DNA of 8,889 bases from an uncultured Oscillospiraceae bacterium (GTDB lineage Bacteria > Bacillota > Clostridia > Oscillospirales > Ruminococcaceae), in the NCBI GenBank assembly GCA_900547015.1, contig URFD01000068.1, forward strand, positions 1 to 8,889, in the 5' to 3' direction. The position numbers were made by a program, and so were the translations under genes. How positions within the stretch are numbered: the stretch's first letter is position 1; every line of letters starts with the position of its first letter. The notes below the pieces were generated by a model. The model was not told the DNA's origin. It searched no databases and saw only the letters and a program-made list of their open reading frames with translations. Shown here in pieces: positions 1 through 6,969 of the stretch.

Positions 1-16
1 TAGTAGAGTGGGTCTT

Positions 17-41
17 GGACTTTTTTGATCAAATTGAGTCC
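17..41. promoter_or_regulatory. Imperfect inverted repeat upstream of trkA
   Basis: Outer arms GGACT (17-21) and AGTCC (37-41) flank a perfect palindrome TTTGATCAAA (24-33). The element sits about 48 bases before the trkA start. It could be an operator or an RNA hairpin in the trkA leader, but there is no T-tract after it, so it does not look like a terminator. I could not find a convincing -35/-10 pair in bases 1-88, so the trkA promoter may overlap the window edge or lie outside. This is a visible symmetry with no assigned regulator. Confidence 0.3.
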
Positions 42-88
42 GGGCTCTGTCTACATTTCAAGATGATTTACAGAAAGGCACACCGAAA

Positions 89-1513
89 ATGCTTCAAATA
101 ACACCACCAAAAAATGACAAGCCTGTTGTCGAATCCAAAAAACCCTCCAAAAAGGGACTGAATATCATCATCGTCGGCTGCGGTAAGGTTGGAACCACCC
201 TGGTCGAACAGCTGACCCGCGAGGGCCACGACATCACCATCATCGACCGCTCGCCGCAGCTGGTGCAGCAGCTCATTGACAAGTACGATGTCATGGGCAT
301 CGTCGGCAACGGCGCAAGCTACAGCGTCCAGATGGAGGCCGGCATCGAGGACTCCGACCTTTTGATTGCGGTAACCGAGTCGGACGAGCTGAACCTGCTC
401 TGCTGCACCATCGCAAAGCGAGTCGGTGACTGCGCTGCAATTGCCCGCGTCCGCACCCCGGACTACAGCACCGAGGTCGGCTACCTGCGTGAGAAGCTCG
501 AGCTTGCCATGATTATCAACCCTGAGCTGGAGGCTGCCAACGAGGTCGCAAGGATTCTCTACCTGCCTACTGCTCTGGAGGTCAACTCCTTTGCCCACGG
601 ACAGGCGGAGCTGATCAAGTTTCAGGTTCCGGACGGCAATATGCTGGACGGCATCACCATCGCTCACCTTGGCAGGACGATTTCCCACAATGTCCTGTTC
701 TGTGCCATCGAGCGTGACGGAAAGGTCTACATCCCTTCCGGTGACTTTTTGATTTCCAAAGGGGACATCATCTCCTTTGTCGCATCCCGAAAATCTGCCA
801 AGACCTTTTTGGAGCGAATCGGCTTCAAGACCAACCATGTCAAGAGCACCATGATTATCGGCGGCGGCAAGGCGGCATACTACCTTGCACGGCAGTTACT
901 GCGGATGGGCATCTCAGTCAAGATTATTGAAATTGACAAGGCCCGCTGCGAGGAGCTGAGCATCCTGCTGCCAAAGGCGGTCATCATCAACGGAGACGGC
1001 ACCAACGAGGGTCTGCTCAAGGAGGAGGGCATCGAATACACCGAATCCTTTGTCCCGCTGACCGGCATCGATGAAGAAAACATCCTGCTGACCCTGCATG
1101 CGCGTCAGGTCTCCCATGCCAAGGTTATCACCAAAATCAACCGCATCACCTTCAAGGGCGTCATCAGCGGACTGAACCTCGGCAGTGTTGTCTACCCGCG
1201 ATACATCACCTCCGAAACCATCATCGCCTATGTGCGAGCTAAACAGAACTCGATGGACAGCAACATCGAAACGCTGTACCATATGTTCGACCACCGTGTA
1301 GAGGCAATCGAGTTCCGTGTCGATGAGCCGTCTGCTGTCACCAATATTCCTTTGGTAGAGCTGCCACTGAAGAAGGATCTCCTACTTTCGTTCATCAACC
1401 GAAACGGAAGAATCATCATCCCCACCGGTCGGGACAGCATCCAGATTGGGGACACCGTCATGATCGTCACCACCCACACCGGGTTCAACGATATTTTGGA
1501 TATTTTAAGGTAG
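89..1513 (+). CDS. trkA: Trk system potassium uptake protein TrkA (two RCK domains)
   Basis: Peripheral cytoplasmic subunit that binds NAD(H)/nucleotides and gates the K+ channel-like TrkH. The 474-residue protein shows the full-length double arrangement: RCK-N 1 at about 24-145 with the Rossmann motif GCGKVG at 30-35 and the acidic end of strand 2 at D53; RCK-C 1 at about 160-245; RCK-N 2 at about 253-375 with GGGKAAYYL at 258-266 and E281/D283; RCK-C 2 at about 400-474. The usual family length is about 450-460. The extra length is a 23-residue Lys/Pro-rich leader before the first beta strand. The ATG at 89 has AAAGG about 10 bases upstream, and no later ATG or well-placed GTG/TTG precedes the fold, so the extension is probably translated. 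Nine bases separate the stop from trkH, which indicates an operon. Confidence 0.95.
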   Translation: MLQITPPKNDKPVVESKKPSKKGLNIIIVGCGKVGTTLVEQLTREGHDITIIDRSPQLVQQLIDKYDVMGIVGNGASYSVQMEAGIEDSDLLIAVTESDELNLLCCTIAKRVGDCAAIARVRTPDYSTEVGYLREKLELAMIINPELEAANEVARILYLPTALEVNSFAHGQAELIKFQVPDGNMLDGITIAHLGRTISHNVLFCAIERDGKVYIPSGDFLISKGDIISFVASRKSAKTFLERIGFKTNHVKSTMIIGGGKAAYYLARQLLRMGISVKIIEIDKARCEELSILLPKAVIINGDGTNEGLLKEEGIEYTESFVPLTGIDEENILLTLHARQVSHAKVITKINRITFKGVISGLNLGSVVYPRYITSETIIAYVRAKQNSMDSNIETLYHMFDHRVEAIEFRVDEPSAVTNIPLVELPLKKDLLLSFINRNGRIIIPTGRDSIQIGDTVMIVTTHTGFNDILDILR

Positions 1514-1522
1514 GAAAAAAGA

Positions 1523-3028
1523 ATGAATAGATCAATGATTCGATATATCCTGGGATATGTCATCGCCATCCAGTCCATCCTGATGCTGCTGCCCTGTCTG
1601 GTCGCTGTCATCTATCGGGAGCCGGAGGGCATTCACTTTCTTATCATCTCCCTGCTGTCCGCTGTCATCAGCCTGTCGATGATTCGCAAGAAGCCGGAGG
1701 ACTCGGTCTTTTACCTCAAGGAGGGTTGCATTGCCACCTCGCTGAGCTGGATTGTCATGAGCTTGCTGGGCTGTCTGCCCTTCGTCCTGACCGGAGAAAT
1801 CCCCTCCTTTACCGATGCGCTGTTTGAAACGGTATCCGGTTTCACCACGACCGGCGCAAGTATCCTGAGTAATGTAGAGGGACTGTCCCATGCTTCCCTG
1901 TTCTGGCGCAGCTTCACCCACTGGATTGGCGGCATGGGAGTTTTGGTCTTTTTGCTGACCATCATCTCCCTGAGTGGCGGCTCCCACATCAACCTGATGC
2001 GCGCAGAAAGCCCAGGCCCCTCGGTGGGCAAGCTGGTTCCCCGCGTCAAGCACAACGCGCGTCTGCTGTACATTATCTATCTGGTTATGACTCTGGTGGA
2101 AATCATCCTTCTGCTTGCCGGAAAAATGCCGCTGTTTGATGCGGTTGCCACCAGCTTCGGCACTGCCGGAACCGGCGGCTTCGGCATCCGAAACGACAGC
2201 ATGATGAGCTATTCCCCCTATCTACAATGGGTGGTCACCATCTTCATGATTTTGTTCGGCGTCAATTTCAATGCCTTTTACCTGATTACCTTCCGGAAAT
2301 TCAAAAAAGCCTTTGAGATGGAGGAGGTTCATTGGTACTTCATCATCATCCTTGTGGCAACCGGAATCATCTTTTCCCAGATTCTGAAAACCTCCGCAGG
2401 CGCCTTTGATGCGCTGACCCAAGCCTCCTTCCAGGTCGCATCGATTATCACCACGACCGGATTTTCTACCGCCGACTTTAACCTCTGGCCCCAGACCAGC
2501 AAAACCGTTCTGGTACTGCTGATGTTCATCGGAGCCTGCGCCGGCAGTACGGGCGGCGGCATCAAGGTTTCGCGCTTTGTCGTCATGGTCAAGACCATCG
2601 GCAAGGAGCTTAACTCCTACATCCATCCACGCAGTGTCCGCAAAATCAAGCTGGACGGCAAGCCCATTGAGCATGAGGTTCTGCGCTCTATCAATGTCTA
2701 CTTCATGACCTACATCCTGCTGTACGCTGTTTCCGTATTTTTGATTTCTTTGGAGAACAAGGATATGGTCACCAACTTCACCGCTGTCGCGGCTACCTTC
2801 AACAATATCGGCCCAGGCTTGGAGCTGGTCGGCCCAACCCAGAACTTCGGCTCCTTCTCGCTGCTTTCCAAGTATGTCCTGATTTTCGATATGCTGGCAG
2901 GCCGTCTGGAGCTGTTCCCACTGCTCATCCTCTTCCACCCCGGCGTCTGGAAGGATGCCGTATCGCAGAAGGTCAGCGAATCCAACCCGCAGATTTACCG
3001 GGATTTGGGCTCTTCTTGGCATGATTGA
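1523..3028 (+). CDS. trkH: Trk system potassium uptake protein TrkH
   Basis: K+-translocating membrane subunit of the Trk/Ktr/HKT superfamily, the partner of the TrkA encoded just upstream. The 501 residues match full-length TrkH. Four pore-loop (selectivity filter) repeats are visible, each with the filter glycine: TTTGAS (108-113), GTAGTGGFG (213-221), TTTGFST (310-316) and NNIGPG (427-432). The intramembrane gating loop GSTGGGIKVSR is at 341-351, and the conserved FDMLAGRLE segment is at 455-463 before a short C-terminal tail. An AGG overlapping the trkA stop lies about 8 bases before the ATG, suggesting translational coupling. Nothing is missing or broken. Confidence 0.96.
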   Translation: MNRSMIRYILGYVIAIQSILMLLPCLVAVIYREPEGIHFLIISLLSAVISLSMIRKKPEDSVFYLKEGCIATSLSWIVMSLLGCLPFVLTGEIPSFTDALFETVSGFTTTGASILSNVEGLSHASLFWRSFTHWIGGMGVLVFLLTIISLSGGSHINLMRAESPGPSVGKLVPRVKHNARLLYIIYLVMTLVEIILLLAGKMPLFDAVATSFGTAGTGGFGIRNDSMMSYSPYLQWVVTIFMILFGVNFNAFYLITFRKFKKAFEMEEVHWYFIIILVATGIIFSQILKTSAGAFDALTQASFQVASIITTTGFSTADFNLWPQTSKTVLVLLMFIGACAGSTGGGIKVSRFVVMVKTIGKELNSYIHPRSVRKIKLDGKPIEHEVLRSINVYFMTYILLYAVSVFLISLENKDMVTNFTAVAATFNNIGPGLELVGPTQNFGSFSLLSKYVLIFDMLAGRLELFPLLILFHPGVWKDAVSQKVSESNPQIYRDLGSSWHD

Positions 3029-3074
3029 TGCCCGACCCTGATTCTGCGTCCCCGACAAGAAAGGAGAAATCCAC

Positions 3075-3428
3075 ATGAAAAAACATCTGGTTTGTGCTGT
3101 CATTTCTGCGATTGTCATGCTGCTGCTTCCTTGGTGTGCCGTGGCTTTTGTTCCGAGTGACGGCGGGATGCTGGTTTCTCTGCTCCTCCTGTTTGCCGTA
3201 AATCCTATCTCCGCTGTGTGCATTGGCATCATTTCGGGCAGCAAGCCCCGGTCGTTGTGGCTCCATCCTCTGTTGCTGTCGGCGCTGTTCGCTGTCGGTG
3301 CGTGGAAAAGCCTTGGAATCACCGTTCCTGACCTTCTCCCGTATTCGGCAATATATCTGGCGATTGGATATGTTGCCCTGCTTTTGACCGCTCTGTCGCG
3401 GCACAAGAAGGATTCCGGCTCCCTGTAA
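3075..3428 (+). CDS. Small four-helix membrane protein of unknown function
   Basis: I do not recognise this 117-residue protein. It has an AAGGAG ribosome site 7-13 bases before the ATG and begins 46 bases after trkH on the same strand, upstream of the shared terminator, so it is likely the third gene of the trk operon. Hydrophobic stretches at about 6-26, 31-53, 62-80 and 90-108 predict four membrane helices with very short loops and a basic C-terminal end (RHKKD), consistent with a cytoplasmic tail. No catalytic motif or lipobox is seen. The first hydrophobic stretch could be read as a signal peptide, but the remaining helices favour an integral membrane protein. An accessory role in K+ uptake is only a guess from position. 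Confidence 0.75.
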   Translation: MKKHLVCAVISAIVMLLLPWCAVAFVPSDGGMLVSLLLLFAVNPISAVCIGIISGSKPRSLWLHPLLLSALFAVGAWKSLGITVPDLLPYSAIYLAIGYVALLLTALSRHKKDSGSL

Positions 3429-3447
3429 AATGAAATCACACCAAAAG

Positions 3448-3481
3448 AAAAACCGACCTGCCAAAAACAGGTCGGTTTTTT
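3448..3481. terminator. Bidirectional factor-independent terminator between trk operon and uraA
   Basis: A perfect 13-base stem, arms 3448-3460 and 3468-3480 with core ACCGACCTG/CAGGTCGGT, encloses a 7-base loop. T-runs follow on both strands: six T on the + strand and five on the - strand. It begins 20 bases after the stop of the small membrane protein and lies 19 bases beyond the uraA stop on the other strand, so one hairpin can end both convergent units. Confidence 0.93.
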
Positions 3482-3499
3482 GATTCGGAAAAGCTCCTA

Positions 3500-4831
3500 T
3501 TATTCCTCGTAGACGATTGCATCGTGGTCCGGGCTGTGCTCTCCGCCAAACTGATAATCGTTGCCCGGGATGATTGCATTGAGCAGGATACCTGCAATTG
3601 CAGCAATTGCCAGACCGGACAGGTTGACAGAGAGGGTTTCGGTGATGGTAATGGTCAGTCCGCCGATGGAGTTGAAGCCCAGTGCGCTGACCAGAATGAC
3701 CGCTGCAATAATCAGGTTGCGGCTCTGGGTGAAGTCCACTTTGTTTTCTACAACGTTGCGGATGCCGATTGCCGAAATCATACCGTACAGCATGAAGGAA
3801 ACGCCGCCGATGATTGCGGATGGAACCGTTTCGATTGCTGCGCCGAATTTCGGGAAGAAGGACAGGAGGATTGCGACCAGCGCTGCAATCCGCATTACCC
3901 TCGGGTCGTAAACCTTGGTGAGAGCCAACACGCCGGTGTTTTCGCCGTAGGTGGTGTTTGCAGGGCCGCCTCCCAGCGCAGAAAGGCTGGTTGCAAGGCC
4001 GTCGCCCAGCAGGGTGCGATGCAGGCCCGGGTCGTTCAGATAGTTCTTTCCGGTGGTTGCACTGATTGCCGCCATATCACCGATGTGCTCCATCATGGTT
4101 GCCAACGCAATCGGCATGATGGTGACAACGGCGCTGAAGCTGAATTTTGGCAGAGAGAGCGGTGCCATCGCAAAAACCTTGGCAGAGTTGATTGCGGTAA
4201 AATCAACCTCTCCCATGACGACTGCGACCAGATAGGAAACCAAAATACCCAGCAGAATCGGAACAATCTTGACCATTCCCTTGCCCCAGATATTGCAGAT
4301 GACAATGACTGCAAGGGCAATCATGGCAAGCAGCCAGTTCTGGCTGGCATTTGAGATTGCGGTCGGCGCCAGAATCAGACCAATCGAGATGATGATTGGG
4401 CCTGTGACAACCGGTGGGAAAAACCGCATAATACGGCGGATGCCAAAGACTGAAATCAGTCCGGACATCAGCACATAGACCAAGCCCGCTACCAGCACAC
4501 CGCCGCAGGCATAAGGCAGCAACTCGGCATTGGCAGCACCATCCGCCAAGCGAGGAGCGACTGCCGAATATCCACCCAGAAAGGCAAAGGAGGAGCCCAG
4601 AAATGCCGGAACCTTTCCTTTGGTAATCAGGTGGAACAGCAGAGTGCCCAAGCCCGCCATCAGCAGGGTGGTCGATACATTCAATCCGGTCAGAATCGGA
4701 ACCAGCACCGTTGCGCCAAACATGGCAAAGGTGTGCTGAACGCCCAGAATCAACATCTTCGAGACGCCCAGCTGCCGAGCGTCATAGATGCCGACCTCGC
4801 CGACTCGGATTTTATTTTTCTTCTCTTTCAT
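3500..4831 (-). CDS. uraA: Uracil permease (NCS2 family, uracil/H+ symporter)
   Basis: Inner-membrane nucleobase/cation symporter importing uracil for salvage; B. subtilis calls its homologue PyrP. Visible family marks in the 443-residue protein: QHTFAMFGATVLVP in TM1 (32-45), GSSFAFLGGY (79-88, the TM3 substrate strand region), MEHIGD (247-252) with the substrate-binding Glu at 248, and GPANTTYGENTGV (289-301) with the second Glu at 297. Position 252 is Asp, where E. coli UraA has His245; Gram-positive PyrP proteins that I recall also have Asp. The start at 4831 was chosen because GAGGGGG lies 8 bases upstream and because a longer frame (to 4951) would run through the promoter at 4885-4913. 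A leader of only about 47 bases leaves no room for a PyrR attenuator. It is transcribed alone and convergent with the trk operon. Confidence 0.95.
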   Translation of the reverse strand: MKEKKNKIRVGEVGIYDARQLGVSKMLILGVQHTFAMFGATVLVPILTGLNVSTTLLMAGLGTLLFHLITKGKVPAFLGSSFAFLGGYSAVAPRLADGAANAELLPYACGGVLVAGLVYVLMSGLISVFGIRRIMRFFPPVVTGPIIISIGLILAPTAISNASQNWLLAMIALAVIVICNIWGKGMVKIVPILLGILVSYLVAVVMGEVDFTAINSAKVFAMAPLSLPKFSFSAVVTIMPIALATMMEHIGDMAAISATTGKNYLNDPGLHRTLLGDGLATSLSALGGGPANTTYGENTGVLALTKVYDPRVMRIAALVAILLSFFPKFGAAIETVPSAIIGGVSFMLYGMISAIGIRNVVENKVDFTQSRNLIIAAVILVSALGFNSIGGLTITITETLSVNLSGLAIAAIAGILLNAIIPGNDYQFGGEHSPDHDAIVYEE

Positions 4832-4884
4832 AAAAATTACCCCCTCAAGTACGAAATCTGCGTTACAGAAAATTCGCCTTGAAT

Positions 4885-4913
4885 ATTGTACCAGATATTC
4901 GCCGACAGAACAA
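4885..4913 (-). promoter_or_regulatory. Sigma-A-type promoter of uraA with extended -10
   Basis: On the - strand, -35 TTGTTC (4913-4908) and -10 TACAAT (4890-4885) are separated by exactly 17 bases, with TG one base before the -10 (TGGTACAAT). The predicted start is near 4878, giving a leader of about 47 bases. This also supports the short uraA start. Confidence 0.8.
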
Positions 4914-5005
4914 GGCGGTGTCCGTACAAATTTTGCTGAAATCTTTTTCATTTTTCGCAGCGGTCAGCTTGGGAGTGGGCTTTTATTCCATTTTCCGCAA
5001 TGTTT

Positions 5006-5043
5006 AGAAAAGCGCAGCACACCCAAACGGGCATCCTGCGCTT
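5006..5043 (-). terminator. Factor-independent terminator after the antiporter gene
   Basis: On the - strand an 8-base stem AAGCGCAG/CTGCGCTT (5043-5036 with 5017-5010) continues after a bulge into CCC/GGG around a GTTT loop. It ends in a T-rich tail (TTTTCT). It lies 23 bases after the antiporter stop and separates that gene from the uraA promoter. Confidence 0.8.
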
Positions 5044-5065
5044 GTGACACGATTTTCGGGCAGCA

Positions 5066-5983
5066 CTATCTTGCGATAATGTATGCCATGTAGATTGCGT
5101 AAAGGCCAATAAACACCGCAGCCTTCATGCGGGTCATCTTGTCGTTGAATCTGGCAAGAATCAGGACAAACAGAGCCACCCCAATCAGTACCGCAACGTC
5201 GATGATATTTTCCGGGATGACCGCAATCGGGGTCAGAGTTCCCGAGATACCCAAAATGAACAGAATGTTCAGGATGTTGGAGCCGATGGCATTTCCCAGT
5301 GAGAGGCTGCTCTCCCCTTTGCGCGCTGCAACCACACTGGTGACCAACTCTGGCAGAGAGGTTCCAATCGAAACGATGGTCAGCCCGATGAGCGTATCGC
5401 TCATGCCCCACTGGCGGGCAATATCGCTGGCGCCGCTGACAACAAAGTTTCCGCCGAGGATAATGGCAGCCACACCGATGATAATCAGGATGATGCTCTT
5501 GCCAATCGGCAAAGCCTCCACCGTTTCCTCCTCCACACGATAGCGCAGGGCGGAGCGAATCAGAATCAGCATAAAGGCCACCAGACCAATCAGCAGGAGG
5601 ATGCCGTCCAAGCGGCTCAGGACGCCGTCAAACATAAACGCGCACAGAGCAACCGAAACAATCAGATTGATAATCAGGTCGCGCTTCACAATATCGCGGT
5701 GCATGACAAAGGGGGCAATCATCGCCGAACAGCCGACGACCACCAGCGTATTAAAAATATTGGAGCCGACAACGTTGGACAGTGCCAGCTCATTGTTTCC
5801 TGCTATGCTGGCAGTGATGCTGACGCTGGCCTCCGGCAGGCTGGTGCCCAGCGCAACAATGGTCAGACCGATAATCAAGGACGGCACCTTGAGGATTTTC
5901 GCTACCGATGCGCTGCCATCCACAAAGAAATCTGCGCCCTTGACCAGAAACAACATTCCCACAATCAAAATCAAGTACATCAT
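5066..5983 (-). CDS. Calcium/sodium antiporter (CaCA family, YrbG-like)
   Basis: Integral membrane cation exchanger of the CaCA superfamily; members exchange Na+ (or K+/H+) for Ca2+ across the membrane. The 305 residues contain the two inverted alpha repeats that form the ion site: GLTIVALGTSLPE (39-51) with GSNIFN (73-78), and GLTIVSIGTSLPE (200-212) with GSNILN (234-239). Both key Glu residues (51, 212) are present. About ten membrane helices are split by a short acidic cytoplasmic linker (about 148-158, RYRVEEETVEA), as in the bacterial YrbG/NCX_Mj type. Start choice: ATG at 5983 has GGAAG 5 bases upstream; ATG at 5980 or GTG at 5995 is possible, but GTG has a poor ribosome site. It has its own promoter and terminator. 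The actual ions cannot be read from the sequence. Confidence 0.92.
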   Translation of the reverse strand: MMYLILIVGMLFLVKGADFFVDGSASVAKILKVPSLIIGLTIVALGTSLPEASVSITASIAGNNELALSNVVGSNIFNTLVVVGCSAMIAPFVMHRDIVKRDLIINLIVSVALCAFMFDGVLSRLDGILLLIGLVAFMLILIRSALRYRVEEETVEALPIGKSIILIIIGVAAIILGGNFVVSGASDIARQWGMSDTLIGLTIVSIGTSLPELVTSVVAARKGESSLSLGNAIGSNILNILFILGISGTLTPIAVIPENIIDVAVLIGVALFVLILARFNDKMTRMKAAVFIGLYAIYMAYIIAR

Positions 5984-6126
5984 TTTTGCTTCCACTCTCT
6001 TTTCTTTTTCACTGTTGTTCTCTGTCCTGATTCTCAGGTATCCGGTTGCCGCATTGTCTCATCCATATCTCACAGCCGTTCTGATATTGAAAAATCCTTC
6101 CCTTGTTTTTCATCTACAGGACAATT
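5984..6126 (-). promoter_or_regulatory. Long, potentially structured 5' leader of the antiporter gene
   Basis: Between the predicted transcription start and the antiporter ATG lie about 140 bases with no supported coding gene. On the - strand, TTGTCCTG at its 5' end (6124-6117) can pair with CAGGACAG (6029-6022), closing a domain of about 100 bases. Inside are GAAAAA/TTTTTC (6111-6106 with 6094-6089), ATATC/GATAT (6087-6083 with 6069-6065) and a CGG-CAA-CCG hairpin (6051-6043). The 3' arm of the closing stem could instead form the local hairpin CCTGA-GAA-TCAGG (6038-6026), so two structures compete. I match this to no known riboswitch class, and the inner stems are short and partly A/T-rich, so this is only a candidate. 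Confidence 0.3.
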
Positions 6127-6129
6127 CAT

Positions 6130-6158
6130 ACTGTATCAGATTCCCGGTCAAATGTCAA
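6130..6158 (-). promoter_or_regulatory. Sigma-A-type promoter of the antiporter gene
   Basis: On the - strand a consensus -35 TTGACA (6158-6153) is 17 bases from -10 TACAGT (6135-6130), with an extended -10 TG (TGATACAGT). It lies downstream of the terminator of the PII-like gene, so the antiporter is independently transcribed with a leader of about 140 bases. Confidence 0.8.
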
Positions 6159-6203
6159 TTCTTGACGAAAACCGACTCAGACATTGCCGCGCCTTTCTTA
6201 GGC

Positions 6204-6240
6204 AAAAACAACAGCTCCCTGCCAAACGGCAAGGAGCTGT
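6204..6240 (-). terminator. Factor-independent terminator after the PII-like gene
   Basis: On the - strand a 13-base stem (6240-6228 with 6223-6211, core ACAGCTCC/GGAGCTGT, one T-G wobble) with a GTTT loop is followed by TGTTTTT. It starts 12 bases after the stop of the PII-like gene. The opposite strand would have a C-A mismatch in the stem and no T-tract, so it works in the - direction. Confidence 0.9.
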
Positions 6241-6252
6241 CAAGGATTTCGA

Positions 6253-6969
6253 TTATTCGTTTTCAGGAGCTTCCGGAGTTTCGGTCAGCTTCATCGCTTC
6301 CTGCAACCCCATCATATCCTCAACCGGGAGGGAAAACAGGATGCCGCGGCACTCGGTTGCCAGTCCGGCCACCTGATTGACGGCACGCATAATGCCCATC
6401 TTCTGCTGTCTTGGCGACAGGATGGCGATGATTTCCTTTTCCGGCTGGAGGGTAAAGCCCAGCAGATTTTCCATGTCCTCCAAGCCAACCCGTCGTCCGT
6501 GCAGAACGGTGCCGCCGCGTGCACCTTCTTTTCGGGCAGCATCCATCACGATGTCCAGATTGCCACGGTTGACCACAACCAAAATCAAATCATATTTTGT
6601 AACAGTATCCACCGATTCTTCCTCCTCACTTGGCTGTCCTTCTTTAAACAGGATTTGGTGAACCCGTCCGCACACTCCGGTCAGAGGAATGGTGAACACG
6701 ATTCCATGACCCGGTCTGGACAGATGAAAGCGTTCATCTATCTTTGCAATCAGCCTCTTCATCCGATAAGCCGGCGCCAGCGTGAACACGACATCCTTTT
6801 CGGTCGCTTCCAAACCTAAGTAGTCCAAAATCTGAGAATTCGCAGTTCCGAATCCCAAGCACAAATAATCGAAGTGCAGCTTTTGGGAGCGGTAAATATC
6901 AACGGCTGCGCTCCCCTTTCCTCGGTCTACGATTGTCACCATCAACCTCATCAAATCTTTCCTAGGCAT
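6253..6969 (-). CDS. PII-like signalling protein with two tandem PII-type domains
   Basis: Of the type annotated P-II family nitrogen regulator; PII-fold proteins usually form trimers that sense nucleotides or metabolites and control a partner transporter. The 238 residues consist of two similar ferredoxin-like halves, about 8-101 and 126-221, joined by an acidic linker (EGQPSEEEES, 110-119). The halves align by eye: DRGKG/NRGNL, YLGLEATEKDVVFTLAP/LLGFTLQPEKEIIAILSP and GHGIVFTIP/CRGILFSLP. The C half has a GARGGTVLHGRR segment (149-160) where classical PII has its T-loop entry; the T-loop is very short and the uridylylated Tyr51 motif is absent. The start at 6969 has AGGAGG 6 bases upstream and overlaps the stop of the upstream membrane protein by 8 bases. 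A longer start at 7002 lacks such a site. The gene is probably co-translated with, and regulates, that DUF1538 protein (inference from pairing). The ligand is unknown. Confidence 0.85.
   Translation of the reverse strand: MPRKDLMRLMVTIVDRGKGSAAVDIYRSQKLHFDYLCLGFGTANSQILDYLGLEATEKDVVFTLAPAYRMKRLIAKIDERFHLSRPGHGIVFTIPLTGVCGRVHQILFKEGQPSEEEESVDTVTKYDLILVVVNRGNLDIVMDAARKEGARGGTVLHGRRVGLEDMENLLGFTLQPEKEIIAILSPRQQKMGIMRAVNQVAGLATECRGILFSLPVEDMMGLQEAMKLTETPEAPENE

Noticed and set aside
3029..3074. Possible internal promoter or hairpin between trkH and the small membrane protein
   Set aside because: Only a ribosome binding site is visible in these 46 bases; no -35/-10 pair or stem.
2222..3439. 405-codon open frame on the - strand opposite trkH and the small membrane protein
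   Set aside because: It is antisense to well-supported trkH and the following gene, its translation is rich in Gly/Asp/Gln without domain character, and it crosses the intergenic region and two genes.
3524..4354. 276-codon open frame on the + strand opposite uraA
   Set aside because: Shadow of the uracil permease; the translation is Cys/Asp/Asn-rich low-information sequence with no ribosome site, starting just past a terminator.
4832..4884. PyrR attenuator or other riboswitch before uraA
   Set aside because: The predicted leader is only about 47 bases, with no terminator/antiterminator pair and no PyrR-binding loop.
4832..4951. 40-residue N-terminal extension of the uracil permease
   Set aside because: It would place the start upstream of the TTGTTC-17-TACAAT promoter at 4885-4913; the ATG at 4831 has a GAGGGGG site and matches the family N-terminus.
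6009..6113. 34-codon small frame (ATG at 6113) in the antiporter leader
   Set aside because: No ribosome site precedes the ATG, and the peptide shows no membrane, leader-peptide or regulatory-codon pattern.
5601..6380. Two + strand open frames (5601-6380 and 5699-6376) spanning the antiporter start and the next intergenic region
   Set aside because: They are antisense to the antiporter and the end of the PII-like gene, run through a terminator hairpin and promoter, and show no recognisable protein features.
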